Shown here: piece after piece, positions 55,192-63,495 of the stretch | Layout: every line of letters starts with the position of its first letter | How positions within the stretch are numbered: the stretch's first letter is position 1 | Assembly (NCBI RefSeq): GCF_937884665.1 | Contig: NZ_CAKZYF010000027.1 | Coordinates: 1-64,000 of the forward strand | DNA: 64,000 nt | Source of the DNA: an uncultured Allomuricauda sp. | GTDB taxonomy: Bacteria > Bacteroidota > Bacteroidia > Flavobacteriales > Flavobacteriaceae | Direction of reading: 5' to 3' | Notes under the pieces: generated by a model | What the model was told of the DNA's origin: nothing | The model's input: only the letters and a program-made list of their open reading frames with translations | Database searches by the model: none | Made by a program: the position numbers and the translations under genes

Positions 55192-56601
55192 TTAATTATA
55201 ACTTCTTGGTGCCAAAAACTGGGTGTTGGTAGTTTCGATGAGCTCATCTCCGCTGTACACACCAATTTTCAATCGGTTTTTATCACCGCTCAGTGCTGCA
55301 TTATTGATTTCGATGAACAAAGTACCTTCTGCCAATTCTTCGGCAGGTACTTGAAAAGCTTCTTTGGATACCATCTTGATGGTGCCTTTATGGGAAAGCA
55401 ACTTAAAACTGACATCCTCGATATTCCTGGTGGTCTTATTGATCATCTTGTAGGTGTATACATTGCTGATGATGTTATCCGCTTTTCGCTCATACAATTG
55501 ACCGGGCAACCTAAGAATATTGGCCTCTATTTCGTTCCGAAGAAAGAGCATCCCGATCAAGACCCCGATCAGAATAACCAACACGCCCGTATATCCTTTT
55601 AAACGGGGTGTAAACTTGAATTTTTCCTTTTTGGTGATCTCCGCTTCACTTGCGTATCGAATAAGACCTCTCGGTTTGTTGATTCGGTCCATAATATGAT
55701 CGCACTCATCAATACAAGCGGTACAATTGACACATTCTAACTGCGTGCCGTTTCTAATATCGATTCCCGTGGGACATACGTGTACACATTGGAAACAGTC
55801 AATACAATCCCCAAAGCCCAGCGCATCCCTATCTTCATTTTTTCTATATTTTTTACGGCCCCTTTCAGACTCACCGCGCTTATGGTCGTAGGCCACCACT
55901 ACGGATTTATCGTCCAAGAGCACTCCTTGTAATCTACCATAAGGACAAGCAATGATGCAAACCTGTTCCCGAAACCAGGCAAATACAAAGTAGAACACTC
56001 CCGTAAATATCAGAAGAGGAACAATGGTGCCCAAATGGTCCAGAGGTCCGTCTATTACGTATTGGATGAGATTATCACTACCGATAAGATAGGCTAGAAA
56101 AATATTGGCTATAAAAAAGGATATCATAAAAAAGACACTCCACTTCAAAATCCTTTTTCGAATTTTTTTCCCATTCCAGGGTGATTTGTCCAAGCGCATC
56201 TGAGCACCCCTATCACCATCAATCCAATATTCGATCCTGCGGAATACCATCTCCATAAAAATCGTTTGGGGACACATCCATCCACAGAAAATTCTTCCGT
56301 AGGCAACTGTGAACAGCGCCACAAAGATCACTCCCGCGATCATGGAGATGACCACCAAATGAAAATCTTGCGGCCAAAAAGGAAAACCAAAAATATTGAA
56401 GCGCCTCTCCAATACGTTGAACATGAGAAATTGATGGCCATTAACGCTAATGAACGGCGCGGCAAAAAGAAAAAACAAGAGGGAGTAACTTACATATTTG
56501 CGATACTCAAAATAGCTACCACTTGGTTTTTTGGGATAAATCCAAGCTCGCTTTCCCTCCTCTGATATCGTTCCTATGGAATCCCTAAAGTTCTCTTCCA
56601 T
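55192..56601 (-). CDS. ccoG: CcoG/RdxA-type cbb3 oxidase assembly iron-sulfur protein
   Basis: 469 residues. Membrane helices at the N-terminus, the CGWMCPQTIFMEMVFRRIEYWIDGD loop, and a double 4Fe-4S ferredoxin motif CIDCFQCVHVCPTGIDIRNG and CVNCTACIDECDHIMD, then a C-terminal Ig-like domain. In other bacteria CcoG helps reduce copper for cbb3. Full length. Confidence 0.94.
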   Translation of the reverse strand: MEENFRDSIGTISEEGKRAWIYPKKPSGSYFEYRKYVSYSLLFFLFAAPFISVNGHQFLMFNVLERRFNIFGFPFWPQDFHLVVISMIAGVIFVALFTVAYGRIFCGWMCPQTIFMEMVFRRIEYWIDGDRGAQMRLDKSPWNGKKIRKRILKWSVFFMISFFIANIFLAYLIGSDNLIQYVIDGPLDHLGTIVPLLIFTGVFYFVFAWFREQVCIIACPYGRLQGVLLDDKSVVVAYDHKRGESERGRKKYRKNEDRDALGFGDCIDCFQCVHVCPTGIDIRNGTQLECVNCTACIDECDHIMDRINKPRGLIRYASEAEITKKEKFKFTPRLKGYTGVLVILIGVLIGMLFLRNEIEANILRLPGQLYERKADNIISNVYTYKMINKTTRNIEDVSFKLLSHKGTIKMVSKEAFQVPAEELAEGTLFIEINNAALSGDKNRLKIGVYSGDELIETTNTQFLAPRSYN

Positions 56602-56657
56602 TTTTCAAATTCTTTCCCTAGCGCTTTTTGGGCACTGGCTTTTTCAACCTCGTTCGC

Positions 56658-57593
56658 TCAGTCCATGCTTACTGCTGTGGAATCTGTAACCTGACCTTGT
56701 ATTTCTTCGGACGGTGCGTCCGGATCGACCCATATTTCACCCTCGGGCGCTTTTGGGTTAGCGGGGGCCGTGCCCCCTAAGGTCAATATGTAACTGGCCA
56801 CCTGCGCCATTTCCACAGGTTTTAAGCTCTGCTTCCAGGCCACCATTCCCTTACCGTCCCTACCCCCTTCCGAAATCGTGTTGAAGACATTTTTGATACC
56901 TCCGCCCAAAATCCAGTATTCATCGGTAAGATTGGGGCCGATGCCCCCGCCACCGTCGGCCATGTGACAGGCCACACAATTGGTGGTGAATATTTTCTGA
57001 CCGGTACTTAAATCAGATGCATCTGCCAAAAACTCCACGGTGTTTACATCGACCAAATTCTTGGCAGTCTTTTTGTACTCCTCTATGGCAATTTTGGCAG
57101 CAGCTACCTCTTGTTCATATTCCAGTTCTTGATCATAAGCTCCAGCAATGTGGAATCGCACCAAGTAAATCGCGCCAAAAATGATGGTCACATAGAACAT
57201 GTAGACCCACCAAGGTGGAAGTACATTGTCCAGTTCCCGAATCCCATCGTAATTATGATCAAGGATGATTTCACCCTCTCTTTCAATAGCACGGCTACGG
57301 GTCATTTTTTGATAGAGTTGTTTCGCCCAGGTCCATTCCCGTTTTTTATTTTTTGCCATGAGATAACGTTCCTTCGCTTCTTCCGATAGGGTCTGGAACA
57401 TTACATTTTCGATGGATGATAAAATGAGTTCTATGGCTATGAGAATCATCAAAACCATCAACATAAAAAATTGGGTGATGGGATAAGCGATAATAGCGGG
57501 CATATCGCCAGAATCGATGAAGTATTCCATCAGTCCAAAAATCAGGAAGAATACTACCGGAATGCGAATCCACCAAGGTGTCCTTGTGCTCAT
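56658..57593 (-). CDS. ccoP: cbb3 oxidase diheme-type subunit III, single-heme form
   Basis: 311 residues with two N-terminal TM helices, a DNVLPPWWVYMFYVTIIFGAIYLVRFHI anchor and one cytochrome c domain (TTNCVACHMADGGGGIGPNLTD, then KGMVAWKQSLKPVEMAQVASYILTL with a Met ligand). Only one CxxCH is visible, where proteobacterial CcoP has two. The N-terminus carries extra TM segments relative to short CcoP. Between ccoQ and ccoG. Confidence 0.92.
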   Translation of the reverse strand: MSTRTPWWIRIPVVFFLIFGLMEYFIDSGDMPAIIAYPITQFFMLMVLMILIAIELILSSIENVMFQTLSEEAKERYLMAKNKKREWTWAKQLYQKMTRSRAIEREGEIILDHNYDGIRELDNVLPPWWVYMFYVTIIFGAIYLVRFHIAGAYDQELEYEQEVAAAKIAIEEYKKTAKNLVDVNTVEFLADASDLSTGQKIFTTNCVACHMADGGGGIGPNLTDEYWILGGGIKNVFNTISEGGRDGKGMVAWKQSLKPVEMAQVASYILTLGGTAPANPKAPEGEIWVDPDAPSEEIQGQVTDSTAVSMD

Positions 57594-57597
57594 AGTT

Positions 57598-57783
57598 TTA
57601 GGGTTTGTTGTTTTTATCGTTATCCAACGGCAGTTCGCCCATTTCTTTGATGTGTTCTTTGGAGGCAGTGGCCACCCACCAAAACAACAGGACGAAAAAG
57701 ATGAAAAAAATTAGAAGGGATACCATGGGGTAATTGGCAATTCCCTCGATACTGTCCATATGGTATTTTACATATTTCAACAT
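57598..57783 (-). CDS. ccoQ: cbb3 oxidase subunit CcoQ
   Basis: 61 residues with one TM helix (VSLLIFFIFFVLLFWWVATA) and a charged tail. Position between ccoO and ccoP is that of CcoQ, a stabilising subunit. Confidence 0.85.
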   Translation of the reverse strand: MLKYVKYHMDSIEGIANYPMVSLLIFFIFFVLLFWWVATASKEHIKEMGELPLDNDKNNKP

Positions 57784-57785
57784 AG

Positions 57786-58514
57786 TTATCTGTTTTCTGA
57801 GAGTAACTCTTCGGTCTCCTTTATTTTTATGTCTGTGCCCAATCGTTGCAAATAGGCGATCAAGGCGACTACTTCACGATCTCTCATTTCTATAAAATCT
57901 TCTCCATTTTCTTTGGCATATTTCTTATCAGCTTCATAAGTTCTCACGAATTCAGGGTCTGAATACAAGTTTTTTTCAATTTGTAAAGCTTGTTCTGCCA
58001 TGGATTCTTTCGCCCCTGCTATATCTTCTTCAGAATAGGGTACGCCCAATTTTACCATGGCTTTCATTTTATCCTGTACTGCGCCGCGATCGTGTTCATT
58101 CCTGACCAACCATTGGTATGCGGGCATTATCGATCCTGCTGATGTACTTTGTGGATCGTACATGTGGTTCAAGTGCCAATTATCCGAGTACTTTCCCCCA
58201 ACTCGAAGTAAATCGGGACCTGTTCGTTTACTGCCCCAAAGAAAAGGATGGTCGTAAACAAATTCACCTGCTTTGGCATATTCGCCATAGCGTTCCACCT
58301 CACTTCTAAATGGACGTATCATCTGCGAGTGGCATCCTACACAACCTTCCCTTATGTATAGATCTCGACCTTCCAATTCCAGTGGGGTATAGGGTTTGAC
58401 ACTTGTGATTGTGGGAATATTGGATTTTACCAAGATAGTGGGCACGATTTGGATGATGCCACCTATCAAAATGGCAATAGTGGCAAGAACTGTAAGCTGT
58501 ACGGGCTTTCTTTC
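57786..58514 (-). pseudogene. ccoO: ccoO half of ccoNO, cut off by in-frame TAG
   Basis: The monohaem subunit CcoO: CVGCHSQMIRPFRSEVERYGEYAKAGEFVYDHPFLWGSKRTGPDL and MPAYQWLV, 227 codons after the track's TTG. In Bacteroidota CcoN and CcoO are normally one polypeptide. Here the frame continues without shift from CcoN across a TAG at 58517-58515 (HNW*ERKPVQLTVLATIAIL). No ATG follows before the TM anchor; the first possible start is a TTG at 58469, inside that anchor. So CcoO probably is not made properly unless the TAG is read through. Confidence 0.78.
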
Positions 58515-59987
58515 CTACCAGTTGTGAAAGTTTTCTCCGTCCAGTCTTCTTTTGGTAACGCGGGTGTGAGGTGCTGCTTCAGCCAACTCATCCTCTACGC
58601 TGCTTCCTTTTCTAATTGTCACCACCACATTGTACACCATGATGAGCATACCGAGAATATAGAGACTACCACCAATTGCACGCATCCAATACATGGGAAT
58701 TATCTGGGAAACTGTCTCCAAAAAGTTACCGTAGACCAGACTTCCATCTGGATTGAATTCCTTCCACATAAGCGCTTGGGTAAAGCCAGCTACGTACATA
58801 GGCAAGGCGTACAATACTATTCCCAAAGTCCCTATCCAAAAATGAAAATTGGCCAAGCCTTTGGAGTACAAAGTGGTTTTGAACATTTTTGGCACCAGCA
58901 AGTAAATCATCCCAAAGGTGAGAAAACCGTTCCTAGCCAGCGCACCTACGTGCTCATGGGCGATGATCCAATCGCTAAAATGCGCTATGGCGTGGACATT
59001 CTTAAGCGAAAGCATGGGGCCTTCAAAGGTGGCCATACCGTAACCCGTAATAGCCACTACCATAAACTTTAAGGTAGCATCGCTTCTGACTTTATCCCAT
59101 ACTCCCCTAAGCGTCAAAAGCCCGTTTATCATACCTCCCCAGGATGGTGCTATCAACATCACCGAAAACACAACTCCCAAGTTTTGGGCCCAGTCAGGCA
59201 AAGCAGAATACAACAAGTGATGTGGGCCCGCCCAGATGTAGATGAATATCAAGGACCAAAAGTGTACAATGGAAAGCCGATAAGAGTAAACAGGCCTATT
59301 GGCGGCTTTAGGAACAAAATAGTACATTAACCCGAGGAAGGGCGTTGTCAAGAAAAAAGCGACGGCATTGTGACCGTACCACCACTGTACCAAAGCATCC
59401 TGAACGCCTGCGTAGACGGAATAGCTCTTCAAAGCCCCAACCGGAAGTTCCAAACTATTGAAAATGTGAAGTACGGCGACCGTAACGAAGGTGGCCAGAT
59501 AAAACCAAACTGCTACGTATAAATGGCGTTGTCTACGTTTCAAGATGGTACCTATCATATTCCATCCAAAGACAACCCATACCACCGCTATGGCCAAATC
59601 GATAGGCCACTCCAGTTCTGCATATTCCTTGGATGTGGTATAACCTAAAGGAAGGGTGAGGGCCGCTGCCACGATAATCAACTGCCAACCCCAAAAATTA
59701 ATGCTGCTGAGTGCATCACTGAACATTCTGGTCTTCAGCAGTCTTTGCAGGGAATAATAAACCCCTGCAAAAATAGCGTTCCCTACAAAGGCAAAAATTA
59801 CCGCATTGGTGTGCAACGGACGTAAACGTCCAAAACTCAACCAAGAAATACCATCGGTAATATTGGGGAATAAAAACATAAAGGCCAAAAGAAGGCCCAC
59901 CAACATACCTACAACGCCCCAGAGCATAGTAGCGTACAAAAACTTTTGAACGATCTTGTTATCGTACCGAAACTGTTCTATTTCCAT
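58515..59987 (-). CDS. ccoN: cbb3 cytochrome oxidase catalytic subunit I (CcoN part of ccoNO)
   Basis: 490 residues with about 12-14 TM helices. Haem and copper ligands are in PLHTNAVIFAFVGNAIFAG, VQWWYGHNAVAFFLTTPFLGLMYY and WAGPHHLLYSALPDWAQNLG; GYGMATFEGPMLS and WIIAHEHVGALARNGFLTFG are also typical. The polypeptide as encoded ends just before the CcoO anchor. The CcoN fold itself is complete, so if translated it lacks only its fused electron-entry partner. Confidence 0.93.
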   Translation of the reverse strand: MEIEQFRYDNKIVQKFLYATMLWGVVGMLVGLLLAFMFLFPNITDGISWLSFGRLRPLHTNAVIFAFVGNAIFAGVYYSLQRLLKTRMFSDALSSINFWGWQLIIVAAALTLPLGYTTSKEYAELEWPIDLAIAVVWVVFGWNMIGTILKRRQRHLYVAVWFYLATFVTVAVLHIFNSLELPVGALKSYSVYAGVQDALVQWWYGHNAVAFFLTTPFLGLMYYFVPKAANRPVYSYRLSIVHFWSLIFIYIWAGPHHLLYSALPDWAQNLGVVFSVMLIAPSWGGMINGLLTLRGVWDKVRSDATLKFMVVAITGYGMATFEGPMLSLKNVHAIAHFSDWIIAHEHVGALARNGFLTFGMIYLLVPKMFKTTLYSKGLANFHFWIGTLGIVLYALPMYVAGFTQALMWKEFNPDGSLVYGNFLETVSQIIPMYWMRAIGGSLYILGMLIMVYNVVVTIRKGSSVEDELAEAAPHTRVTKRRLDGENFHNW

Positions 59988-59989
59988 GT

Positions 59990-60211
59990 TTATTGATTAG
60001 TATCTTTATTTTGATTTTCTCCTTCAGTTTTCACCTTGGTGTTTTCTTTTCCCGGTGGTACCAGTTCATCCTCAAAAAGCATGCGTACAGAAGGGGTGTA
60101 CGCATCATCGTACTGACCTGCTCTTACCGATCGGATAAAGGCCATAAAGAATACTACCGCAACGGATATACTTATCGTCAGCAACACATAAATCACACTC
60201 ATACCTACCAT
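59990..60211 (-). CDS. ccoS: cbb3 oxidase maturation protein CcoS
   Basis: 73 residues: MSVIYVLLTISISVAVVFFMAFIRSVRAGQYDDAYTPSVRMLFED, one TM helix and the invariant GQYDD-P-x-RMLFED, then a Lys/Asn-rich tail. Needed for cofactor insertion in CcoN in other bacteria. First gene of the ccoS-NO-Q-P-G-H-safE series; its stop lies 2 nt from the ccoN start. MVG or MSV (60202) may be the start. Confidence 0.92.
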   Translation of the reverse strand: MVGMSVIYVLLTISISVAVVFFMAFIRSVRAGQYDDAYTPSVRMLFEDELVPPGKENTKVKTEGENQNKDTNQ

Positions 60212-60220
60212 AATTTGCTG

Positions 60221-60263
60221 TAAAACTAGCCTTCGGTCCTATCAGAAAGAATGACATTTGTCA
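60221..60263 (-). promoter_or_regulatory. Crp/Fnr-type class II promoter of ccoS-NO-Q-P
   Basis: Operator TGACATTTGTCA (60252-60263), overlapping the ccoI stop; minus-strand -7 element TAGTTTTA (one mismatch) starts at 60228, 29.5 nt from the operator centre. Confidence 0.72.
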
Positions 60264-62642
60264 GACTTTGTTATTTAGATTTCTTCCAAATAAGTTGGTG
60301 GCCAGTGTAGTAAATGCCACAACACTTATGGAACTTAATGGCATTAAAATAGCAGCTATCACGGGTTGAAGTTGCCCTGTAACCGCGAAATAAAGACCGA
60401 CCAGGTTGTAGCACAAGGACAAAAGAAAACTCAACTTGATTATCTTTATGGACTTTTGGGACAATTCCACAAACAAAGGCAATCGCACCAGGGCCTTTGC
60501 ATCCAGAATGGCATCACAGGCGGGAGAAAATACATTGATATTCTCAGATACCGCAATACCCACATCACTTTGGGCGAGGGCGCCAGCATCGTTCAATCCG
60601 TCACCTACCATTAAAACCTCATGTGTTTTCTGTAATTCTTTGATAAAGAAGAGTTTGTCCTGAGGTTTTTGGCCAAAGGCAATTTTGGCATGGACTGGCA
60701 ATATTTTCTGGAGTCTTATCCTTTCTCCGTCAGTATCACCGGACAAAATTCCCAGTTCCATTCTTTTTTGCAACTCTTTGAACAAATGGGCAACCCCCTC
60801 CCGATATCGATTTTTGAAGACGAATTTTCCCTTTATCTCTTCATCTGAGCTGATGTAAACCGCGGTGTTCAAGGTTTGCCCTAGAGGCTCATGTCCCACG
60901 TAGGATGCGGAACCTACCTTGATGGTGTGCTTCGCGGACTTGGCTTCCAAACCTTTCCCTTCATATTCGTGGAATTCATCCAAAGTAACAATGTCGTTGG
61001 ACTTCAAAATGGAATATAAAGAGCGACTAAGCGGATGGCTTGAGGCCCGCAAAGTGGTGGCCAGCATATTTTTTTCTGCCTTGGTCAATTCCAGGCCTTC
61101 ATAATGCACCACATCTTCGTCCATGGTGGTAATTGTTCCGGTCTTATCAAAAATGGCCATATTGATTTTCGCCAAACGTTCGATGACATTTGTATTTTTT
61201 AAGTAGAATCCACATTTCCCAAAAATGCGCAGCATATTTCCCAGCGTAAAAGGGGCGGCCAAGGCTATGGCGCAGGGGCAGGCTATGATGAGCACCGCTG
61301 TAAAAACGTTCAAGGCTTTGGCGGCATCGAATACCAACCAATACATAGAAGCTGAAATGGCTATTGTGAGCACGATGAGCGTGAAACGTCTTCCAATGCT
61401 GTCAGTAAGGGTTTGAAAAGCGGTTGTCTTGTCTTTCGAGAAAATGGAATTGCCCCATAATTGGGTCAGATAACTTTGTGAAACGGATTTGAGCACCTCA
61501 ACTTCCAAAACTCCGGATAGTTGTTTGCCGCCTGCAAACAGTTTTTCACCTACCTGTTTAACGACCGGTCTTGATTCGCCCGTAACAAAACTGTAGTCAA
61601 TTTTTGCGTCACCTTTCAATAAGGTACAATCTACAGGCAGAATCTCTTGGTTTCTTATCAGCAAACGGTCGCCTCGATTTACGTTATGGATTTGGATGTT
61701 TTCTTCAGTATTTTCTTCGGCTATCCGGGTCACCGCAATGGGAAAGTAGGACTTGTAGTCCCTTTCGAAAGATAGAAAAGCATAGGTTTTCTGCTGGAAA
61801 AACTTGCCCAGTAACAGAAAAAATACCAATCCCGTGAGACTATCAAAAAAACCAGAGCCCAAATCCAAGACAATATCGACGGTACTTCTTAGAAAGAGTA
61901 CCAAAATACCTAAGGCTATGGGGACATCGATGTTCAATATTTTTGAACGTAAACCCCTGATAGCGGATTTAAAATAGTCTTGGGCGGCATAAAAAACCAC
62001 GGGCAAGGAAAAAGCGAACATCACCCATCTAAACACCACTTTGTACTGTTCCAACCAAAACTCCCCTGACTCAAAATACTCAGGGAATGAAAGGAGCATT
62101 ACATTTCCAAAGGCAAACCCGGCCACGCCCAATTTGTACAAAAGGGACCTATCTGTTTTTTTGATGTCTTTGGAATAATCGTCCAGAGCGAGGTAGGGTT
62201 CGTAGCCAATGCTTGCCAACAGAAGCGCCAAAGCCTTTAACGAAAATCCAGAAGTCCTAAAAGTGACTCGTACGGTTTTAGCCGGAAAGTTCACTTGAGA
62301 CACCGAAATGGCCGGATGCAGTTTATTGAGATTTTCCAAAAGCCAGATACATGAGCTACAGTGAATGTTGGGGATGTTCAGATTTATGACTTGGATACCT
62401 TCTTCGTCGAATTCGGTCAGCTGCGAAACAATTTCGGCATTGTCCAGGAAATCGTATTTGTGCTTTACTGTATTGGGTGTAAAACCTGCCTTGGCTTCCA
62501 GTTCATAAAAGTGTGAAAGTCCATTGGTCGAAAAGATTTCATAAACGGTCTTACAACCATGGCAACAAAAATCCTTGTCATCGAAGTGGACGGATTGGTT
62601 ACCACAGGAATCCCCACAATGATAGCACCTTTTGTCCAACAT
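60261..62642 (-). CDS. ccoI: Copper-translocating P-type ATPase, CcoI type
   Basis: 793 residues. N-terminal Cys-rich segment (CYHCGDSCG, FCCHGC), an HMA-like domain with CSSCIWLLENL, eight TM helices with the ion motif ACPCAIALAAPF, phosphorylation site FDKTGTITTMD, and MVGDGLNDAGALAQSDVGIA. Exports copper to the periplasm for cbb3 assembly. Has its own Crp/Fnr-type promoter and is upstream of ccoS. Confidence 0.95.
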   Translation of the reverse strand: MLDKRCYHCGDSCGNQSVHFDDKDFCCHGCKTVYEIFSTNGLSHFYELEAKAGFTPNTVKHKYDFLDNAEIVSQLTEFDEEGIQVINLNIPNIHCSSCIWLLENLNKLHPAISVSQVNFPAKTVRVTFRTSGFSLKALALLLASIGYEPYLALDDYSKDIKKTDRSLLYKLGVAGFAFGNVMLLSFPEYFESGEFWLEQYKVVFRWVMFAFSLPVVFYAAQDYFKSAIRGLRSKILNIDVPIALGILVLFLRSTVDIVLDLGSGFFDSLTGLVFFLLLGKFFQQKTYAFLSFERDYKSYFPIAVTRIAEENTEENIQIHNVNRGDRLLIRNQEILPVDCTLLKGDAKIDYSFVTGESRPVVKQVGEKLFAGGKQLSGVLEVEVLKSVSQSYLTQLWGNSIFSKDKTTAFQTLTDSIGRRFTLIVLTIAISASMYWLVFDAAKALNVFTAVLIIACPCAIALAAPFTLGNMLRIFGKCGFYLKNTNVIERLAKINMAIFDKTGTITTMDEDVVHYEGLELTKAEKNMLATTLRASSHPLSRSLYSILKSNDIVTLDEFHEYEGKGLEAKSAKHTIKVGSASYVGHEPLGQTLNTAVYISSDEEIKGKFVFKNRYREGVAHLFKELQKRMELGILSGDTDGERIRLQKILPVHAKIAFGQKPQDKLFFIKELQKTHEVLMVGDGLNDAGALAQSDVGIAVSENINVFSPACDAILDAKALVRLPLFVELSQKSIKIIKLSFLLSLCYNLVGLYFAVTGQLQPVIAAILMPLSSISVVAFTTLATNLFGRNLNNKV

Positions 62643-62665
62643 ACACTTTCTGCTTTAACCTATGG

Positions 62666-62708
62666 CAAAAGTGATTTATCCTTACCAAGGAAAACATGAT
62701 TTATGTCA
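62666..62708 (-). promoter_or_regulatory. Crp/Fnr-type class II promoter of ccoI
   Basis: Operator TGACATAAATCA on the minus strand (62697-62708); -7 element CACTTTTG (one mismatch) starts at 62673, 29.5 nt from the centre. Confidence 0.68.
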
Positions 62709-62739
62709 GCTTTTTAAGAATGGCCCCATAATATCTTTG
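62697..62739 (+). promoter_or_regulatory. Divergent promoter of the crp/fnr gene using the same operator
   Basis: Seen from the plus strand the same operator lies 29.5 nt before a perfect -7 element TATCTTTG (62732-62739). The ATG of the crp/fnr gene follows 5 nt later, so the mRNA would be essentially leaderless. Confidence 0.55.
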
Positions 62740-62743
62740 CTGT

Positions 62744-63427
62744 ATGGGAAACTGCACCAAAATAAAAAACAAACAACTGAAGGATTTTGTATCCCTACCT
62801 AGGGAAGCCCAAGAACGACTTATTTCAACATCAGAATCCATTAAACTTCCCAAGGGCAGTCTTATTTTTGAGGAAAGCCAACCTTTGGATAAACTGTTCT
62901 GTATAAAAAAGTGAGCTTGTAAGTACAGTAAAATAGATAATACGGGGCAAGAGCACATCCTACGCTTTCTGGGTGAAGGAGAGGTCATGGGCAAAAGAGC
63001 CATGGTGACCAATTGCGCGGCAAGGGTAAGTGCCACAGCCCTTACAGAAACCGAACTTTGCTGTTTGGAAAAAATGGAAATCCAAAAAAACCTTGAGGAA
63101 AACCCAAAATTTTGTCAGGACTTTCTGGATTCATTAATTGAGGACGCCGATATTAATGAAACCACTCGAATGATATTTTATTCGCATAAAAGCATCAAAC
63201 AGCGATTGGCCCAACTTCTCTTGTATTTGTTGCACAAGTTTGGGTGCTGCGAAGTAGGCAGACTTAACGTAAAATTAAAACGTGAGGATATGGCTACCGT
63301 ACTGGGCACCTCACCGGAATATATCATCAATTTGCTCAAGAAATTCAAGAACTTAAAGCTAATTGATACCCAGAAGAGTGAGTTGTACATTTTATCAAGG
63401 TCAGGTTTGGAAATATTGGCAGCGTAA
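62744..63427 (+). pseudogene. Crp/Fnr-family regulator interrupted by in-frame TGA
   Basis: The frame opens at ATG 62744 (MGNCTKIKNKQLKDFVSLP) and continues to 63427 with one stop, TGA at 62912-62914 (LFCIKK*ACKYSKID), where the family has Gly; GGA to TGA would do it. The cyclic-nucleotide-like domain continues (GQEHILRFLGEGEVMGKRAM, LTETELCCLEKMEI) and the C-terminal HTH is complete (KREDMATVLGTSPEYIINLLKKFK). The track's ORF from 62987 is only the 3' part. Translation from there would lack most of the sensory domain. The intact protein would be 227 residues. Confidence 0.8.
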
Positions 63428-63495
63428 TTCCTGAAAAATTACAGGTTTTATCTGTCCAAGAAGTCGTAATTTTAAGTGTCAGGTAAATTGAAATT

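Noticed and set aside
62987-63427. Independent 146-aa regulator starting at 62987
   Set aside because: The same frame continues upstream as a recognisable Crp/Fnr sensory domain; the apparent start is only the next Met after an in-frame TGA.
48562-63427. Genome-wide TAG or TGA reassignment
   Set aside because: tsf, the RND gene and tonB end in TAG and several genes end in TGA at normal family lengths, so both are ordinary stops here.
63430-63445. CCTG-N8-CAGG as a terminator between the two crp/fnr genes
   Set aside because: Only four base pairs and a weak T-run; not enough to call.
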